The notes beneath the pieces were generated by a model that saw only the letters and a program-made list of their open reading frames with translations, had not been told where the DNA came from and made no database searches. From contig JAPOTO010000107.1 in NCBI GenBank assembly GCA_026709135.1, positions 1 through 33,389 on the forward strand: a stretch of DNA of 33,389 bases, written 5' to 3'. Source of the stretch: Gammaproteobacteria bacterium. GTDB taxonomy: Bacteria; Pseudomonadota; Gammaproteobacteria; Pseudomonadales; Pseudohongiellaceae. Shown piece after piece: positions 17,309 to 27,987 of this stretch (positions are counted from its first letter, which is position 1; every line of letters starts with the position of its first letter). A program made the translations under genes and the position numbers.

Positions 17309-18562
17309 TCACACAAACCGCCGGAAAAATCGCCGGGTGGATTCGAGCACGCCGCTTGTTTGCGGTTTTTCTTCCTGCCGCTCCACCCCGTGGCCCTGCT
17401 CCTCGCAGTCTTTCATTCCATAAAGCAATAAGCCGACACCCGTTGAATGAATCGGATTGCTTACTATATCGGCACGTCCCTTCACATTCTGAGGCGTGCC
17501 GACGCGAACCGGCTCGTGCAGCACTTCCTCGCCGAGCTCGACCGCGCCGGGAATCCGCGACGAACCACCGGTGAGGACGATTCCCGCCGCGAGCAGATTC
17601 TCCATTCCGCTGTTGGCGAGTTGCTGCTGAATCAGGGAAAACAGCTCTTCATATCTGGGCTCGACGACTTCGGCGAGGCTTTGCAGCGACAATTCCCGCG
17701 GCGCCCGCTCGCCGACGCTGGGCACCTCGATGGTGTCCTCGGGCTGGGCGAGCTGCTGCACGAGCGCGCTGCCGTGGCGGATCTTCAGCTCGTCGGCGTT
17801 CTGCCGCGGCGTGCGCAGGGCGGTGGCGATGTCGCTGGTTACCTGATCCCCGGCGATGGGGATAACGCCGGTGTATTGCAGCGCGTCCTGGGTGAAGATC
17901 GCGATGTCGGTGGTGCCGCCGCCGATGTCCACGAGGCACACGCCAAGCTCCCGCTCGTCCCGGGTCAGCACCGCTTCGGCGGAGGCGAGTTGTTCGAGCA
18001 CGAGCTGTTCGATTTCGAGGCCGCAGCGGCGGATGCATTTTTCGATGTTCTGCATCGCGTTGACGGCGCAGGTGACGAGATGCGCGCGGGCCTCGAGCCG
18101 CACCCCGGACATGCCGAGCGGCTCCTTGACGCCGCTCTGGGAATTGATCGTGTACTCCTGGGGAACCACATGAAGGATGCGCTCGTCGGGGGGGATTTCC
18201 ACCGCCCGGGCGGAATCGATCACCCGGTCCACATCGGCCCGGGAGACTTCGCCGTCGCGGATCGAAACCACGCCGCTCGAATTCATGCTGCGCACATGGC
18301 TGCCGGCGATGCCCGCGTAGACCGAGCGGATCTTGTAGCCGGTTTCGTTCTCGGCGGCCTCCACCGCGCGGCGGATCGAGATGACCGTGGATTCGATATC
18401 GACCACCACGCCCTTTTTCAGGCCGAGTGAGGGGTGGCTGCCCATGCCGACCACATTGAGTTGGCCCTGGTCAGAGATTTCGCCCACGAGCGCCGCCACC
18501 TTGGTGGTGCCGATGTCGAGCCCGACGATGATGTTGCCGCTCTTGCCGGTCGATTCGTTCAT
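17309..18562 (-). CDS. ftsA: Cell division protein FtsA
   Basis: FtsA (417 residues) is the actin-like protein that tethers FtsZ to the membrane. The phosphate-1 loop GLDIGTTKVAALVGE is near residues 14-28, the 1C domain specific to FtsA follows, and DIGGGTTDIAIF is the phosphate-2 motif. The C-terminus LESTRRFFRRFV is the amphipathic membrane-targeting helix. It starts 30 bp after ftsQ with AGGA upstream and is separated from ftsZ by 35 bp. Confidence 0.97.
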   Translation of the reverse strand: MNESTGKSGNIIVGLDIGTTKVAALVGEISDQGQLNVVGMGSHPSLGLKKGVVVDIESTVISIRRAVEAAENETGYKIRSVYAGIAGSHVRSMNSSGVVSIRDGEVSRADVDRVIDSARAVEIPPDERILHVVPQEYTINSQSGVKEPLGMSGVRLEARAHLVTCAVNAMQNIEKCIRRCGLEIEQLVLEQLASAEAVLTRDERELGVCLVDIGGGTTDIAIFTQDALQYTGVIPIAGDQVTSDIATALRTPRQNADELKIRHGSALVQQLAQPEDTIEVPSVGERAPRELSLQSLAEVVEPRYEELFSLIQQQLANSGMENLLAAGIVLTGGSSRIPGAVELGEEVLHEPVRVGTPQNVKGRADIVSNPIHSTGVGLLLYGMKDCEEQGHGVERQEEKPQTSGVLESTRRFFRRFV

Positions 18563-18592
18563 TTGGATTGCTTCCTGTAACTCCCTTCCCTG

Positions 18593-19384
18593 TCAGCGCC
18601 GCGCGAGTTCGCCGGCGCCGGCGTCAAACTCCCGCAGGCGGATGCTGAAACGGCTGCCGTAGCGCAGGTCGACGATTTCGTGTCGCAGCCGCTCGGATTC
18701 TGGCTGGCGCTGGTGGAAATCGACATAGCGCTGGAGGCGGTTGACGAGATCCTCGCCGCCGAGGACGACCTCGGTGACGCCATTCAATTGCAGCCGCCAG
18801 CTTCGCCGCGGGCTCGTGCTCAAGCCGCTGAGCCGCAGGCCCGCGGGATACAGAATCTGGTTCAGGCGCTGGTACTGCCGCATCACCTCGAACTGCGAAC
18901 CCGGCGGGCCGCCAAGCAGCGGCAGGTCCGCGCCGTTCAGCGTGTCGATGGCGCCGGCGTCCGCCTCGATCATTTCGCCGCGCTGGGTGATCAGCCGGTC
19001 GGCGCCCCAGCGGGCGATCACGGTGGCTTCGGTGATGTCCACGGTCAGGGTGTTTGGCCAGCGCCTGCCCACCGCCGCCGACTCGACCCATTGCAGGCTT
19101 TCGACCCGCTCCCGAACTTGGCGCAGATCGAGGGCGAAGAATCCGGTTCCGGCGAAAGGCGCGAGCTTGGCGCGGATGTCGTCCCCGGCCAAGTGCTGGA
19201 GTTCGCCTTGGATCCGCACCCGGGTCAGCGTTGGATTAAGCATGGGCGAAAATTCGCCCCAGCGCAGCCACAGGGTGACTCCCGCCCCCGCCAGGCACGC
19301 GGCCAGCAGCAGCGCGAGCAGGGCGCGGAAGAAGCGAACGCCGCTTGGTGCCGCTGACGCCGCACTGGCTTGGCCGCGGCTCAT
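18593..19384 (-). CDS. ftsQ: Cell division protein FtsQ
   Basis: FtsQ (263 residues) is a bitopic divisome protein that recruits FtsB and FtsL. A short cytoplasmic tail is followed by one transmembrane helix at about 19-40 (FFRALLALLLAACLAGAGVTLWL). A POTRA domain comes next (PTLTRVRIQGELQHLAGDDI to VDITEATVIARW), then the beta domain. The frame is open eight codons further upstream inside ddl, but the ATG at 19384 overlaps the ddl stop as ATGA and is chosen. Confidence 0.95.
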   Translation of the reverse strand: MSRGQASAASAAPSGVRFFRALLALLLAACLAGAGVTLWLRWGEFSPMLNPTLTRVRIQGELQHLAGDDIRAKLAPFAGTGFFALDLRQVRERVESLQWVESAAVGRRWPNTLTVDITEATVIARWGADRLITQRGEMIEADAGAIDTLNGADLPLLGGPPGSQFEVMRQYQRLNQILYPAGLRLSGLSTSPRRSWRLQLNGVTEVVLGGEDLVNRLQRYVDFHQRQPESERLRHEIVDLRYGSRFSIRLREFDAGAGELARR

Positions 19385-20325
19385 GGCTGGAGCGCCTCCG
19401 CCTCGCATTGAAGAATTTGCAGCATGAGATCGTCGTAACTCCGGCCGAGGCGGCTCGCCGCCATGGGGATGATGCTGTGCCCGGTCATGCCGGGGATGGT
19501 GTTGATCTCCAACAAAAAGAACGCGCCATCGCCATCGCGCATCAGATCGACCCTGGCGAGCCCCCGGCAGCCGAGCGCGCGGTAGGCGTCCCGGGCGAGG
19601 GCGAGCAGCTCTTCGTGGCTGGCTCGGGGGATCTCCGGCGGGCAGATGTATTCGGTTTCGCTGTCCTCGTATTTCGCCTGGTAGTCGAAAAACTTGCGCC
19701 GGGTGCGGAGCTCCACCGCGGGCAGCGGCTCATCCCCCAACACGCCGACGGAAAACTCCCCGCCCCGTATATATGTCTCGGCCATTACCGCCGAATCGAA
19801 AGCCGCCGCCGCCAGGTATTGCCGCTCAAGCGCGGCCGCGTCCCCGACGATGCCCACGCCCAGGCTCGATCCGCCGGCCACCGGTTTGACCACGGCGGGG
19901 CCGAGCCTCGCCATCGCGGCCGCGAAGTCGGTGCTGGCGTCGAGGGGGAGGAAATCCGGCGTTGGCAGCCCCGCCTGCCGCCACAGCAGCTTGCTCTTGA
20001 TCTTGTCCATGGCCAGCGCCGAGGCGAGCACGCCGCTGCCGCTGCAGGGCAGGCCGAGCACCTCCAGCAAACCCTGCATGGCGCCGTCCTCGCCGCCGCG
20101 GCCATGGAGCATGTTGACGACGAAATCGGCCTTGGCGGCGGCGAGGCGCGCGGCGACATCGCGGCCAGCGTCGATTTTCACCGCGGGCAATCCCAGCCGC
20201 CGCAGGCTTTCCCAGGCGGCCTGGCCGCTTTGCAGCGAGACTTCACGCTCCGGGGAATCGCCGCCCATGAGCACGGCGATGCGGCCGAGGCGCCGCACGC
20301 GGTCCGGCACTTGTTGGCGGCTCAC
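19381..20325 (-). CDS. ddlB: D-alanine--D-alanine ligase
   Basis: This 314-residue ATP-grasp enzyme joins two D-alanines for the peptidoglycan stem peptide. Readable motifs are SPEREVSL near 24-31, HGRGGEDG at 74-81, the [11 protein letters not shown] grasp loop at 147-157, FFDYQAKY at 212-219 (the position of the catalytic omega-loop Tyr) and EINTIPGMT at 273-281 with metal ligands. The long open frame upstream is a shadow of murC. The GTG at 20325 overlaps the murC TGA (GTGA) and has GGGGAG 8 nt upstream, so it is the start. Confidence 0.95.
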   Translation of the reverse strand: MSRQQVPDRVRRLGRIAVLMGGDSPEREVSLQSGQAAWESLRRLGLPAVKIDAGRDVAARLAAAKADFVVNMLHGRGGEDGAMQGLLEVLGLPCSGSGVLASALAMDKIKSKLLWRQAGLPTPDFLPLDASTDFAAAMARLGPAVVKPVAGGSSLGVGIVGDAAALERQYLAAAAFDSAVMAETYIRGGEFSVGVLGDEPLPAVELRTRRKFFDYQAKYEDSETEYICPPEIPRASHEELLALARDAYRALGCRGLARVDLMRDGDGAFFLLEINTIPGMTGHSIIPMAASRLGRSYDDLMLQILQCEAEALQP

Positions 20326-21770
20326 GCGCTCTGCTCCCCGCGGCTGGCGCCGAATCCCGCCTCGGCGAGTTCCCGGGCCAAGGCCCCGACATTGCCGGCG
20401 CCCTGGGTAAGGACGATGTCGCCCGGCCGCAGCAGCCCGGCGAGAATGTCGCGCAGCTGCCCCTCGTCGGGGACATGGATCGGATCGACCCTGCCCTGCT
20501 GCCGGATCGAGCCGCACAGCGAGCGCGAGTCCGCCCCGGCCAGGGGCCGTTCCCCGGCGCTGTAGACCTTGAGCAGCAGCAGCACATCGACGCCGGTCAG
20601 CACGCTGACGAAATCCTCGTACAGATCCCGGGTGCGGCTGTAGCGGTGGGGCTGGAACACCATCACCAGCCGGCGGTCGGGCCAGCCGGCCCGCAGCGCT
20701 TCGATCGTTACCCCGAGCTCCGTGGGGTGGTGGCCATAATCGTCGATCAGGGTCACCGCGCCGCCGGCCACGGGAAACTCCCCAAGCCGCTGGAAGCGGC
20801 GGCCGACCCCGGCGAATCCGGCGATGCCGGCGCGGATATGCCCGTCCTCGACGCCTTCGTCGCTGGCCACCGCCACCGCGGCGGCGGCGTTGAGGGCGTT
20901 GTGGCGCCCCGGCATCTGCAATTCGAGCGCGAGCGGCGCCTGGCCTTCGGGCCGGTTTACTTGAAATTCGATGCGGTGGCCGCGCTGCCGCAGGCCGCTG
21001 ACGCGGTAATCGGCGCGCCGGTGGAATCCATAGGTGATCACCGGGCGGCTGATTCGCGGGCGGATCTCGCGCAGCACCGGATCATCGAGGCACAGCACGG
21101 CGAGGCCATGGAAGGGCAGATTGTGGAGGAAATTGACGAAGTACCGCTTCAGGTTGTCAAAGTCCCCGCCATAGGTCGCCATGTGGTCGGCTTCGATATT
21201 GGTTACCACCGCCACCAGCGGCTGCAAATGCAGGAAGGAGGCGTCGCTTTCGTCGGCCTCGGCGACGAGGTAGCGGCTTTCGCCAAGCCGGGCGTTGCTG
21301 CCGGCGCTGTTGAGCACGCCGCCGATAATGAAGGTCGGGTCGAGGCCGGCCTCGGCGAACACCGAGGCCACGAGGCTCGTGGTGGTGGTTTTGCCGTGGG
21401 TGCCCGCCACGGCGATGGCGTGGCGGTAGCGCATCAGCTCGGCGAGCATTTCGGCCCGGGGAATCCGGGTCTTGCCCTGGCGGGCGGCGGCGAGAAGCTC
21501 GGGATTGTCCGCGGGCACCGCGGATGAATAGACCACGACATCGGCCCCGCCGACATTCGCCGCGTCGTGGCCGGGGAAAATTTCGATGCCCATGTCCGCG
21601 AGCCGGGCGGTTACCGCCGAGGGGCGCAGGTCGGAGCCGGTGACCGCGTAGCCTTGGTTGAAGAGCACCTCGGCGATGCCGCACATGCCGGCGCCGCCGA
21701 TGCCGATGAAGTGGATGGTGCGGATCCGGCGCATTCCCGGGGGATACTGGCGGGGGGCGGAATCAGTCAT
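20322..21770 (-). CDS. murC: UDP-N-acetylmuramate--L-alanine ligase
   Basis: MurC (482 residues) adds the first amino acid, L-Ala, to UDP-MurNAc in the cytoplasm. The N-terminal nucleotide fold [16 protein letters not shown], the ATP loop GTHGKTTT at 123-130 and the downstream YGHHPTE motif (in [17 protein letters not shown]) identify it among Mur ligases. Its start lies inside the murG tail, overlapping it by 8 bp, with GGGAG upstream. The GTGA at its end couples it to ddl. Confidence 0.97.
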   Translation of the reverse strand: MTDSAPRQYPPGMRRIRTIHFIGIGGAGMCGIAEVLFNQGYAVTGSDLRPSAVTARLADMGIEIFPGHDAANVGGADVVVYSSAVPADNPELLAAARQGKTRIPRAEMLAELMRYRHAIAVAGTHGKTTTTSLVASVFAEAGLDPTFIIGGVLNSAGSNARLGESRYLVAEADESDASFLHLQPLVAVVTNIEADHMATYGGDFDNLKRYFVNFLHNLPFHGLAVLCLDDPVLREIRPRISRPVITYGFHRRADYRVSGLRQRGHRIEFQVNRPEGQAPLALELQMPGRHNALNAAAAVAVASDEGVEDGHIRAGIAGFAGVGRRFQRLGEFPVAGGAVTLIDDYGHHPTELGVTIEALRAGWPDRRLVMVFQPHRYSRTRDLYEDFVSVLTGVDVLLLLKVYSAGERPLAGADSRSLCGSIRQQGRVDPIHVPDEGQLRDILAGLLRPGDIVLTQGAGNVGALARELAEAGFGASRGEQSA

Positions 21771-22944
21771 GGTCCGCTCCCTGTTCTTCGCTGGGCGTTT
21801 CCGTTTCCGCTTCTGCTTCCGTTTCCTGTTCCCGCTCCCTTTCCTCTTCCCTTTGCCGGAGAAACACCAGGCACGACTCCGCCACGCGCCCGGCGGCGTC
21901 GGTGATTGCCATGTCGTGGGCGCGGCGGGACATTTCGGCGAGCCAGTCCCGGTCCCCCTCCAGCCGCAGCAGAATTTGCTCGAGGCGGGCCAGCGAAAGC
22001 TCGGACTGTTCGATGATTTCCGCCGCCTGCCGGGCCGCGAGCCAGCGCGCGTTGAACAACTGCTGCCGGTCCTTGTGGTGCGGATAGGGCACGAAAATGG
22101 CCGGCAGGCCGCAGACGGCGATCTCCGCCACCGTGCCCGCCCCGGAGCGGCACAGCACCAGATCGGCCCAGGCGTAGGCGTCGCCCATTTCGCGGATGAA
22201 GCCCACCAGGCGGTGATTGCTGTCCAGGTTCACTTCGAGCTCCTGGTAGCGCTGCCGGGTTCTGGCCATGGCGGTGAACCCGCATTGGTGCAGCACCCTC
22301 AGCGGCTGAGCGCCGCGCCAGCCGGCGATCAGGTCGGGAATCAGCGCGTTGAGGGCGTCGGCGCCCTGGCTGCCACCAAGCACGAGCAGGCGCAGCGGCC
22401 CTTTCTTGCGGCGCCGGCGGCGGTCGGCGACGCCGAGGATTTCCCGGCGCACCGGATTGCCGGTGAACAATACCCGCCTCTCTCGCGGAAAAGTCTTGGG
22501 AAAGGCTTCATAAATCCGCGCCGCCCAGCGGCTGACGATCCGGTTGGTGAGCCCGGGAACCGCGTTCTGTTCGTGGATCAGCACCGGGATGCGCAGCAGG
22601 CGCCCGGCGACCGCGGCCGGGCCGGTGACATAGCCGCCCATGCCGACCAAGCAATCGGGCCGCAACTCGCGCAGAATCCGCATTGCGCGCCAAGTCGCGC
22701 GCAGCAGCATGAACGGCGCCTTCAGCAGCCGGCGCGGGCCGGCGCCGCGCAGGCCCGACACGCCGATGGCGTGGAACGGGAAGGCCTCGTCGCGCAGCAA
22801 TTTGTTTTCCATCCCCGCCGAGGTGCCAAGCCAATGAATGCCGACACCCGCCCGCTGCAACTCCCGGGCGATGCAGAGCGCGGGAAAGACATGGCCGCCG
22901 GTGCCGGCCGCCAGAATCAGCACGGTTGGCGCGCGCCCGCTCAT
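21763..22944 (-). CDS. murG: UDP-GlcNAc:lipid I N-acetylglucosaminyltransferase
   Basis: MurG (393 residues) is the membrane-associated GT-B transferase converting lipid I to lipid II. The first glycine-rich loop [14 protein letters not shown] places the catalytic His at 18. [14 protein letters not shown] and the donor-site block [29 protein letters not shown] follow. The ATG at 22944 overlaps the ftsW stop (ATGA); upstream frame is shadow. The protein is longer than typical MurG (E. coli 355) because of a C-terminal acidic tail of about 30 residues beginning near [16 protein letters not shown], encoded by a homopurine stretch. Confidence 0.96.
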   Translation of the reverse strand: MSGRAPTVLILAAGTGGHVFPALCIARELQRAGVGIHWLGTSAGMENKLLRDEAFPFHAIGVSGLRGAGPRRLLKAPFMLLRATWRAMRILRELRPDCLVGMGGYVTGPAAVAGRLLRIPVLIHEQNAVPGLTNRIVSRWAARIYEAFPKTFPRERRVLFTGNPVRREILGVADRRRRRKKGPLRLLVLGGSQGADALNALIPDLIAGWRGAQPLRVLHQCGFTAMARTRQRYQELEVNLDSNHRLVGFIREMGDAYAWADLVLCRSGAGTVAEIAVCGLPAIFVPYPHHKDRQQLFNARWLAARQAAEIIEQSELSLARLEQILLRLEGDRDWLAEMSRRAHDMAITDAAGRVAESCLVFLRQREEEREREQETEAEAETETPSEEQGADHD

Positions 22945-24125
22945 GGCAACCTCCGGCGGCGGTCGGCCCGGTCCGCGGACAGGCATTCGGTTTCGTACTG
23001 GACCCGCAGCAGCAGGCCGATCATCGCGCAGCAGACGATCAGGCTGGCGCCGCCATAGCTCATGAACGGCAGGGTCAGGCCCTTGGTGGGCAGCAGGCCG
23101 AGATTGACGCCGATATTGACCATGGCCTGCCCCGCGAACAGCAGGCCCAGGCCCCAGGCCAGGAAAGCGCAAAACCAGCGCTCCCGCTGCTGGGCCTGAT
23201 GGGCGATGGAAAAGCAGCATCCGACCAGCAGGCAGAACAGCAGCACCACGAGGGCGACACCAGCGAGCCCAAGCTCCTCGCCGATGACCGCGAGGATGAA
23301 ATCATTGTGGGCTTCCGGCAGGAAATCGATTTTCTGGATGCTGTTGCCAACCCCGGCCCCAAGCAAACCGCCCCGGCCGAAGGCGATCTGGGCCTGGCCA
23401 AGCTGATAGCCCGCGCCGAAAATATTCTCCGGCGCCCAGGGGTCGAGAAAGGCGGTGAGCCGCCGCACGACATAGGGCTGGGTCCAGGCGAGCACGCCGA
23501 TGGCGCCGAGCGAAAGCAGCAGCAGCGAGAACATGCGCCGGATGCCGGCGCCGGCCAGAAAAACCAGGCACAGCGAGGTTAGCGCGACGATCGCCATGGC
23601 GCCGTGGTCCGGCTCCATTTGCAGCAGCGCCACCGCCAGACCAACGGGGACCAATGGAACCAGAAAACCCAGCCAGCTATCGCGCACGCTGTCGCGGTGG
23701 CGGGCCAGATACGCGGCCAGATAGATCACCAGAAACACCTTGGCGGGCTCGGATGGCTGCACACCGACGAAGCCCAGATCGATCCAGCGCATCGAGCCGT
23801 TGACCTCGCGGCCGATTCCCGGCACCAGCACGATGGTGAGCAGGAAGTAGGAAGCCAGCAGCAGCAGCCAGCCGAGCGCGTTCCAAGTGCGCATCGGCAC
23901 GGCCATCAGGGCGAGCATCACCGCCACCCCCAGCACCGCGAAAACAAGCTGCCGCTTGAGGAAGAAGAGCGAATCGCCGTAGTTGTTCTGGGCGATTTCC
24001 ACCGAGGCCGATGTCATCATCAACAGCCCGAAGGTCAGCAGCAGCAGGCTGACGACAAGCACCGCCGGGGGCCGCGGCGCCCGCGCCGGCCTGGGACGGT
24101 TGGCGGCGGTGGCGGCGCCGATCAT
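22941..24125 (-). CDS. ftsW: Septal peptidoglycan polymerase FtsW (SEDS family)
   Basis: FtsW (394 residues) is the SEDS glycosyltransferase that polymerises lipid II at the septum with FtsI. About ten hydrophobic segments are present. Family signatures include GSMRWIDLGFVGVQPSEPAKVFLVIYLA, the EPDHGAMAIV loop containing the conserved Asp, NSIQKIDFLPEAHNDFILAVIGEE and the closing LPTKGLTLPFMSYGG. The ATG at 24125 overlaps the murD stop as ATGA; 78 upstream codons in frame are shadow. Confidence 0.97.
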   Translation of the reverse strand: MIGAATAANRPRPARAPRPPAVLVVSLLLLTFGLLMMTSASVEIAQNNYGDSLFFLKRQLVFAVLGVAVMLALMAVPMRTWNALGWLLLLASYFLLTIVLVPGIGREVNGSMRWIDLGFVGVQPSEPAKVFLVIYLAAYLARHRDSVRDSWLGFLVPLVPVGLAVALLQMEPDHGAMAIVALTSLCLVFLAGAGIRRMFSLLLLSLGAIGVLAWTQPYVVRRLTAFLDPWAPENIFGAGYQLGQAQIAFGRGGLLGAGVGNSIQKIDFLPEAHNDFILAVIGEELGLAGVALVVLLFCLLVGCCFSIAHQAQQRERWFCAFLAWGLGLLFAGQAMVNIGVNLGLLPTKGLTLPFMSYGGASLIVCCAMIGLLLRVQYETECLSADRADRRRRLP

Positions 24126-25522
24126 CGCAGTGCCTCCACGCAGCGGATGAAGGCATCCCCCCGGGCCTGGAAGCTGTCGAACTGGTCGAAACTCGCGCAG
24201 GCCGGCGACAGCGCCACCGCGTCGCCGGGAAGCGCCCCGCCCCGGGCAAGCGCCACCGCCTCCCCGAGGCTGGCGGCGAAATGGACTGGAACCGCGGCGC
24301 CGAGGGCTGAAGCGATCCGCCGCGCGTCGCGGCCGATGAGAATCGCCGCCCGGCCCCATTGTTCCATCACCGGCGCCAGCGGCGAGAAATCCGTGCCCTT
24401 GGCCAGGCCGCCGGCGATCAGCAGCACCCGCCCGCCGCCCGCGGCGGAGCTTTCTTTGCGGCCGGCGTTGAGGCTCGCGCCGAGATTGCCCACCGCCGCG
24501 GCGCAGGCGCCGACATTGGTCGCCTTGGAATCGTTGTACCAGTCAACCCCGGCGATCTGCCCCAGCCATTGGCAGCGGTGCGGCAAACCGGGAAAGGCTT
24601 TCAGGCCCGCGCCGATGGCTTCCTTTTCCACGCCCATGGCCAGCGCCAGAGCCAGCGCGGCGAGGGCGTTGGAGACATTGTGCTGCCCCGGCGGCTTGAG
24701 TTCGCCGGCGGGCATGAAAGGCTCGTCGCCGCGGGCGAGCCAGTTTTCGCCATCGACGCGCAGCAGGCCGGCCTGGCCCGGCGCCGGGGCATCGAGGCCA
24801 TAACTGATCACCGGCGCCGCGGCTGGATGCGGCGGCGCGCTGAATGGATCATCCCGGTTCAACACGATCCGGCGGCAGCCACGGAAGATGCGCCGCTTGG
24901 CGCTGGCGTATTCCTTGAGGCTGTCGTAGCGGTCCATATGGTCGGCGCTGAGGTTGAGGATCAGGGCGACTTCGGCGTTCAGCCGCCGGGTGGTTTCGAG
25001 CTGGAAACTCGAAACTTCGAGCACGTACCAGTCCTTTTTCCCCTGCTCCAGCAGATCGAGCGCCGGGCGGAAACGCTCGCCGTCGAGATTGCCGCCGAGT
25101 CCGTAGTCAACCCCGGCGGTGTCGAGAATCGCCGCGAGCATGGCGACCACGGTGCTCTTGCCGTTGGAGCCGGTGACCGCGACGATGGGGCCGCGGGCCG
25201 CGCGGGAGAACAGGTCGATATCGCCGGTGACGGGCACCCCGGCGGCGACCGCTTCAGCGAGCGCCGGCTCGCGCAGATCAACACCCGGGCTCACCACGAG
25301 TTCGCCGGCGCCGAGCAGGCTCCCGGGGCGGAAGCCGCCGAGTTCGACTTCGATGGCGGGGTCGAGTTTGCGCAGCTCGGCCAGCCGCGGCGGCCGCGGA
25401 CGGCTGTCCACCACGCGGAAACCCCTCCCGCGGCGGCGGAAATGGCGCGCGCAGGAAAATCCGCTGTCGCCGAGGCCGACGATCACACTGGCGGCGTTTT
25501 GTCCGGGCGCGCCTGTCATCAT
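24122..25522 (-). CDS. murD: UDP-N-acetylmuramoylalanine--D-glutamate ligase
   Basis: MurD (466 residues) adds D-Glu to UDP-MurNAc-L-Ala. The N-terminal fold VIVGLGDSGFSCARHF, ATP loop GSNGKST at 118-124, NLSADHMDRYDSLKEYA and DWYNDSKATNVGA are all diagnostic. The C-terminal domain ends with LSPACASFDQFDSFQARGDAF, as usual. It starts 12 bp after mraY. Confidence 0.97.
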   Translation of the reverse strand: MMTGAPGQNAASVIVGLGDSGFSCARHFRRRGRGFRVVDSRPRPPRLAELRKLDPAIEVELGGFRPGSLLGAGELVVSPGVDLREPALAEAVAAGVPVTGDIDLFSRAARGPIVAVTGSNGKSTVVAMLAAILDTAGVDYGLGGNLDGERFRPALDLLEQGKKDWYVLEVSSFQLETTRRLNAEVALILNLSADHMDRYDSLKEYASAKRRIFRGCRRIVLNRDDPFSAPPHPAAAPVISYGLDAPAPGQAGLLRVDGENWLARGDEPFMPAGELKPPGQHNVSNALAALALALAMGVEKEAIGAGLKAFPGLPHRCQWLGQIAGVDWYNDSKATNVGACAAAVGNLGASLNAGRKESSAAGGGRVLLIAGGLAKGTDFSPLAPVMEQWGRAAILIGRDARRIASALGAAVPVHFAASLGEAVALARGGALPGDAVALSPACASFDQFDSFQARGDAFIRCVEALR

Positions 25523-25534
25523 GGGTTCCCGGCC

Positions 25535-26617
25535 TCAGCGCAGTTTCAGCGTCACCAGCCCGAACAGGACCAGCATCAGGGTGATGATCCAGAAGCGCAC
25601 GATCACCCGCGGTTCCGGCCAGCCTTTGAGCTCGAAGTGGTGGTGCAATGGCGCCATGCGGAAAATGCGCCTGCCGGTGAGCTTGAACGAGGCGACCTGG
25701 ATCATGACCGAAGCCGTCTCCACCACGAACACCCCGCCCATGATGAACAGCACGATTTCGTGGCGGGAAATGATCGCCATGACGCCGAGCGCCGCGCCGA
25801 GCGCCAGCGCCCCGATGTCGCCCATGAACACCTGGGCCGGATAGGTGTTGAACCAGAGGAAACCGAGCCCGGCGCCGAGCAGCGCGCCGGCGAAGATGGA
25901 AATCTCGCCGGAGCCCGAGACGTGGGGGATGTTGAGATAGGCTGAAAACTCCGCGTGGCCAGCCAGATAGGCGATGACGCCGAGGGCGCCGCCGACGAGC
26001 ACCGAAGGCAGGATGGCGAGGCCGTCGAGGCCGTCGGTCAGGTTCACCGCGTTGCTGAAACCGACGATCATGAAATAGCTGATGACGATGTAGACGATGC
26101 CGAGATTGAGCGCGACATCCTTGAAGAAGGGCACGATGTATTCAACTTCTATGCTGCCCGGGGCGGAAAGGTAGAGCACGAGCGCGCCGCCGAGGCCGAA
26201 CACCGACTGCCAGAAGTACTTCCAGCGCGCGGGCAGGCCAGCCGGGTCGCGGCGGACGAGTTTGCGGTAGTCGTCGACGAATCCCACGGCGCCGAAAAGC
26301 AGGGTCACACCGAGCACGATCCAGACATAATGGTTGCCCCAGTCCGACCACAGCAGGGTGCTGATGGCGATGCTGAGCAGGATCAGCAGGCCACCCATGG
26401 TCGGCGTGCCGGCCTTTTCGAAATGGGTTTGCGGGCCGTCTTCGCGCACGACCTGGCCGACCTGGGCGAGGTTGAGCCGCTCGATGATCGCCGGGCCGAA
26501 AATCAGCGACACCACCAGCGCGGTGATCACGCTGAAGGCGGCGCGCACGGTGATGTATTGCAGCACCGCGAAGCTGCTGTCGATCCGCATCAGGTACTCG
26601 GACAACCAGTACACCAT
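25535..26617 (-). CDS. mraY: Phospho-MurNAc-pentapeptide-transferase
   Basis: MraY (360 residues) transfers phospho-MurNAc-pentapeptide to undecaprenyl phosphate, forming lipid I. It is a ten-helix inner-membrane enzyme. The catalytic aspartates D115-D116 (GFVDDYRKL), the [10 protein letters not shown] loop at 192-201 and the [13 protein letters not shown] motif near the end are intact. Its ATG shares one base with the murF stop (TGATG). Confidence 0.98.
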   Translation of the reverse strand: MVYWLSEYLMRIDSSFAVLQYITVRAAFSVITALVVSLIFGPAIIERLNLAQVGQVVREDGPQTHFEKAGTPTMGGLLILLSIAISTLLWSDWGNHYVWIVLGVTLLFGAVGFVDDYRKLVRRDPAGLPARWKYFWQSVFGLGGALVLYLSAPGSIEVEYIVPFFKDVALNLGIVYIVISYFMIVGFSNAVNLTDGLDGLAILPSVLVGGALGVIAYLAGHAEFSAYLNIPHVSGSGEISIFAGALLGAGLGFLWFNTYPAQVFMGDIGALALGAALGVMAIISRHEIVLFIMGGVFVVETASVMIQVASFKLTGRRIFRMAPLHHHFELKGWPEPRVIVRFWIITLMLVLFGLVTLKLR

Positions 26618-27987
26618 CAGCCCTGCCCTCCTTCGCGGAGCTGTGCCGCGATTTCATCCATGCGCGCCCCGCGGGAGCCTTTGACGAGCACGACGGCGTC
26701 CGGCGCGAAGGCGCCACCGGCGAGGGCTTCCGCGAGCCGCTCGCGGCTGGCGAAGTGCCTGCCATCGGGGCCGAAGCCCGCGATCATGTGTTCGCTAAGA
26801 TCGCCCGTGGCCCACAGCCACTCGATGCCGCGTTCCGCCGCGTGGCGGCCGATGTCCCGGTGCATCGCGTCCGCGCCGGGGCCGAGTTCGAGCATGTCGC
26901 CGGCGATCAGCAGCCGCGGGCCCGGCAGCGCCGCGAGCAGGTTGATCGCCGCGCGGAAGGAATCGGGATTGGCGTTGTAGCTGTCATCGATAACGCGCAG
27001 TCCGCCGCGGCCCGGCAGCGCGCAAAGCCGCCCCGGCGCCGGCGCGGTCGATTCAAGCCCATCGCGCACCGAATCGAGGCCGGCGCCGGCCTCGAGTGCC
27101 GCCGCCGCGGCGGCGACGGCGTTGGCGACATTGTGCTCGCCGAGCAGGGCCAGGCGAATCCGCGTTTCCCCGCCGGGGGTGGCGAGGGTGAACGCTGGCT
27201 GGCCACGGCTGTTCAATTCGATCTCCCGGGCGAAGTAGGCGGACCTGCCCGCCACTTCGCGCAGGCTGAATTCGCGGATGCGGTGGGCGGCGCCGCGCTC
27301 GCGCCAGGCGCCGGCGTTGGGGTCTTCGGCGTTCAGCAGCAGCACGCCGCCTGGCTTGAGCCCGTCGATGATTTCGCCCTTGGCCCGCACCACGCCGGAC
27401 AAGCCGCCAAAACCTTCGGTATGGGCCATGGCGGCGCCGGTGATCAGCGCGATGTCGGGCGCGGCGGCGGCGGCGCAGAAAGCGATTTCCCCAGCCCGGT
27501 TGGCACCCATTTCGATCACCGCGAAGCGGTGCTCCGCCCCCAGCCCCAGCAGCGTCAATGGGACACCCACCGTATTGTTCAAATTGGCGCGGGTAACCAG
27601 GCTTGGCCCCTCCAAGGCGAGAATGGCGCCGAGCATCTCCTTCACCGTGGTCTTGCCCTGGCTGCCGGTGACGGCGAGCACGGTGGCGCTCGAGCGCCCG
27701 CGGTTGGCGTTCGCGATCCGCGCCAGCGCCAGCCCGGTATCGGCCACCCGCAACTGGGGCAGGTCCGCATCGCTGAAGCGGCCGACCACGGCGGCGCTGG
27801 CGCCGCGGCGCAACGCCTCGGGCACGAACGCGTTGCCGTCGAAATTCTCCCCCGCCAAGGCGAGGAACAACTCGCCCTCGCGCAGGCTGCGGGTGTCGGT
27901 GCAAACCGCGCCGAAACCGACGTCGCGGCCGCGCAATTCGCCGCCGAGTTCCGCGCCAAGGGCGGCCAGCGTCATCTCGCCGATCAA
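26617..27987 (-). CDS. murF: UDP-MurNAc-tripeptide--D-alanyl-D-alanine ligase
   Basis: MurF (456 residues) adds the D-Ala-D-Ala dipeptide made by Ddl. The N-terminal uridine-binding domain [16 protein letters not shown] is followed by ATP loop GSQGKTT at 108-114. [24 protein letters not shown] and DSYNANPDS come next, all family signatures. The first codon is TTG overlapping the murE TGA, which gives [10 protein letters not shown] in line with E. coli MISVTLSQL; an ATG four codons later is an alternative. The stop overlaps mraY by one base. Confidence 0.96.
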   Translation of the reverse strand: MIGEMTLAALGAELGGELRGRDVGFGAVCTDTRSLREGELFLALAGENFDGNAFVPEALRRGASAAVVGRFSDADLPQLRVADTGLALARIANANRGRSSATVLAVTGSQGKTTVKEMLGAILALEGPSLVTRANLNNTVGVPLTLLGLGAEHRFAVIEMGANRAGEIAFCAAAAAPDIALITGAAMAHTEGFGGLSGVVRAKGEIIDGLKPGGVLLLNAEDPNAGAWRERGAAHRIREFSLREVAGRSAYFAREIELNSRGQPAFTLATPGGETRIRLALLGEHNVANAVAAAAAALEAGAGLDSVRDGLESTAPAPGRLCALPGRGGLRVIDDSYNANPDSFRAAINLLAALPGPRLLIAGDMLELGPGADAMHRDIGRHAAERGIEWLWATGDLSEHMIAGFGPDGRHFASRERLAEALAGGAFAPDAVVLVKGSRGARMDEIAAQLREGGQG

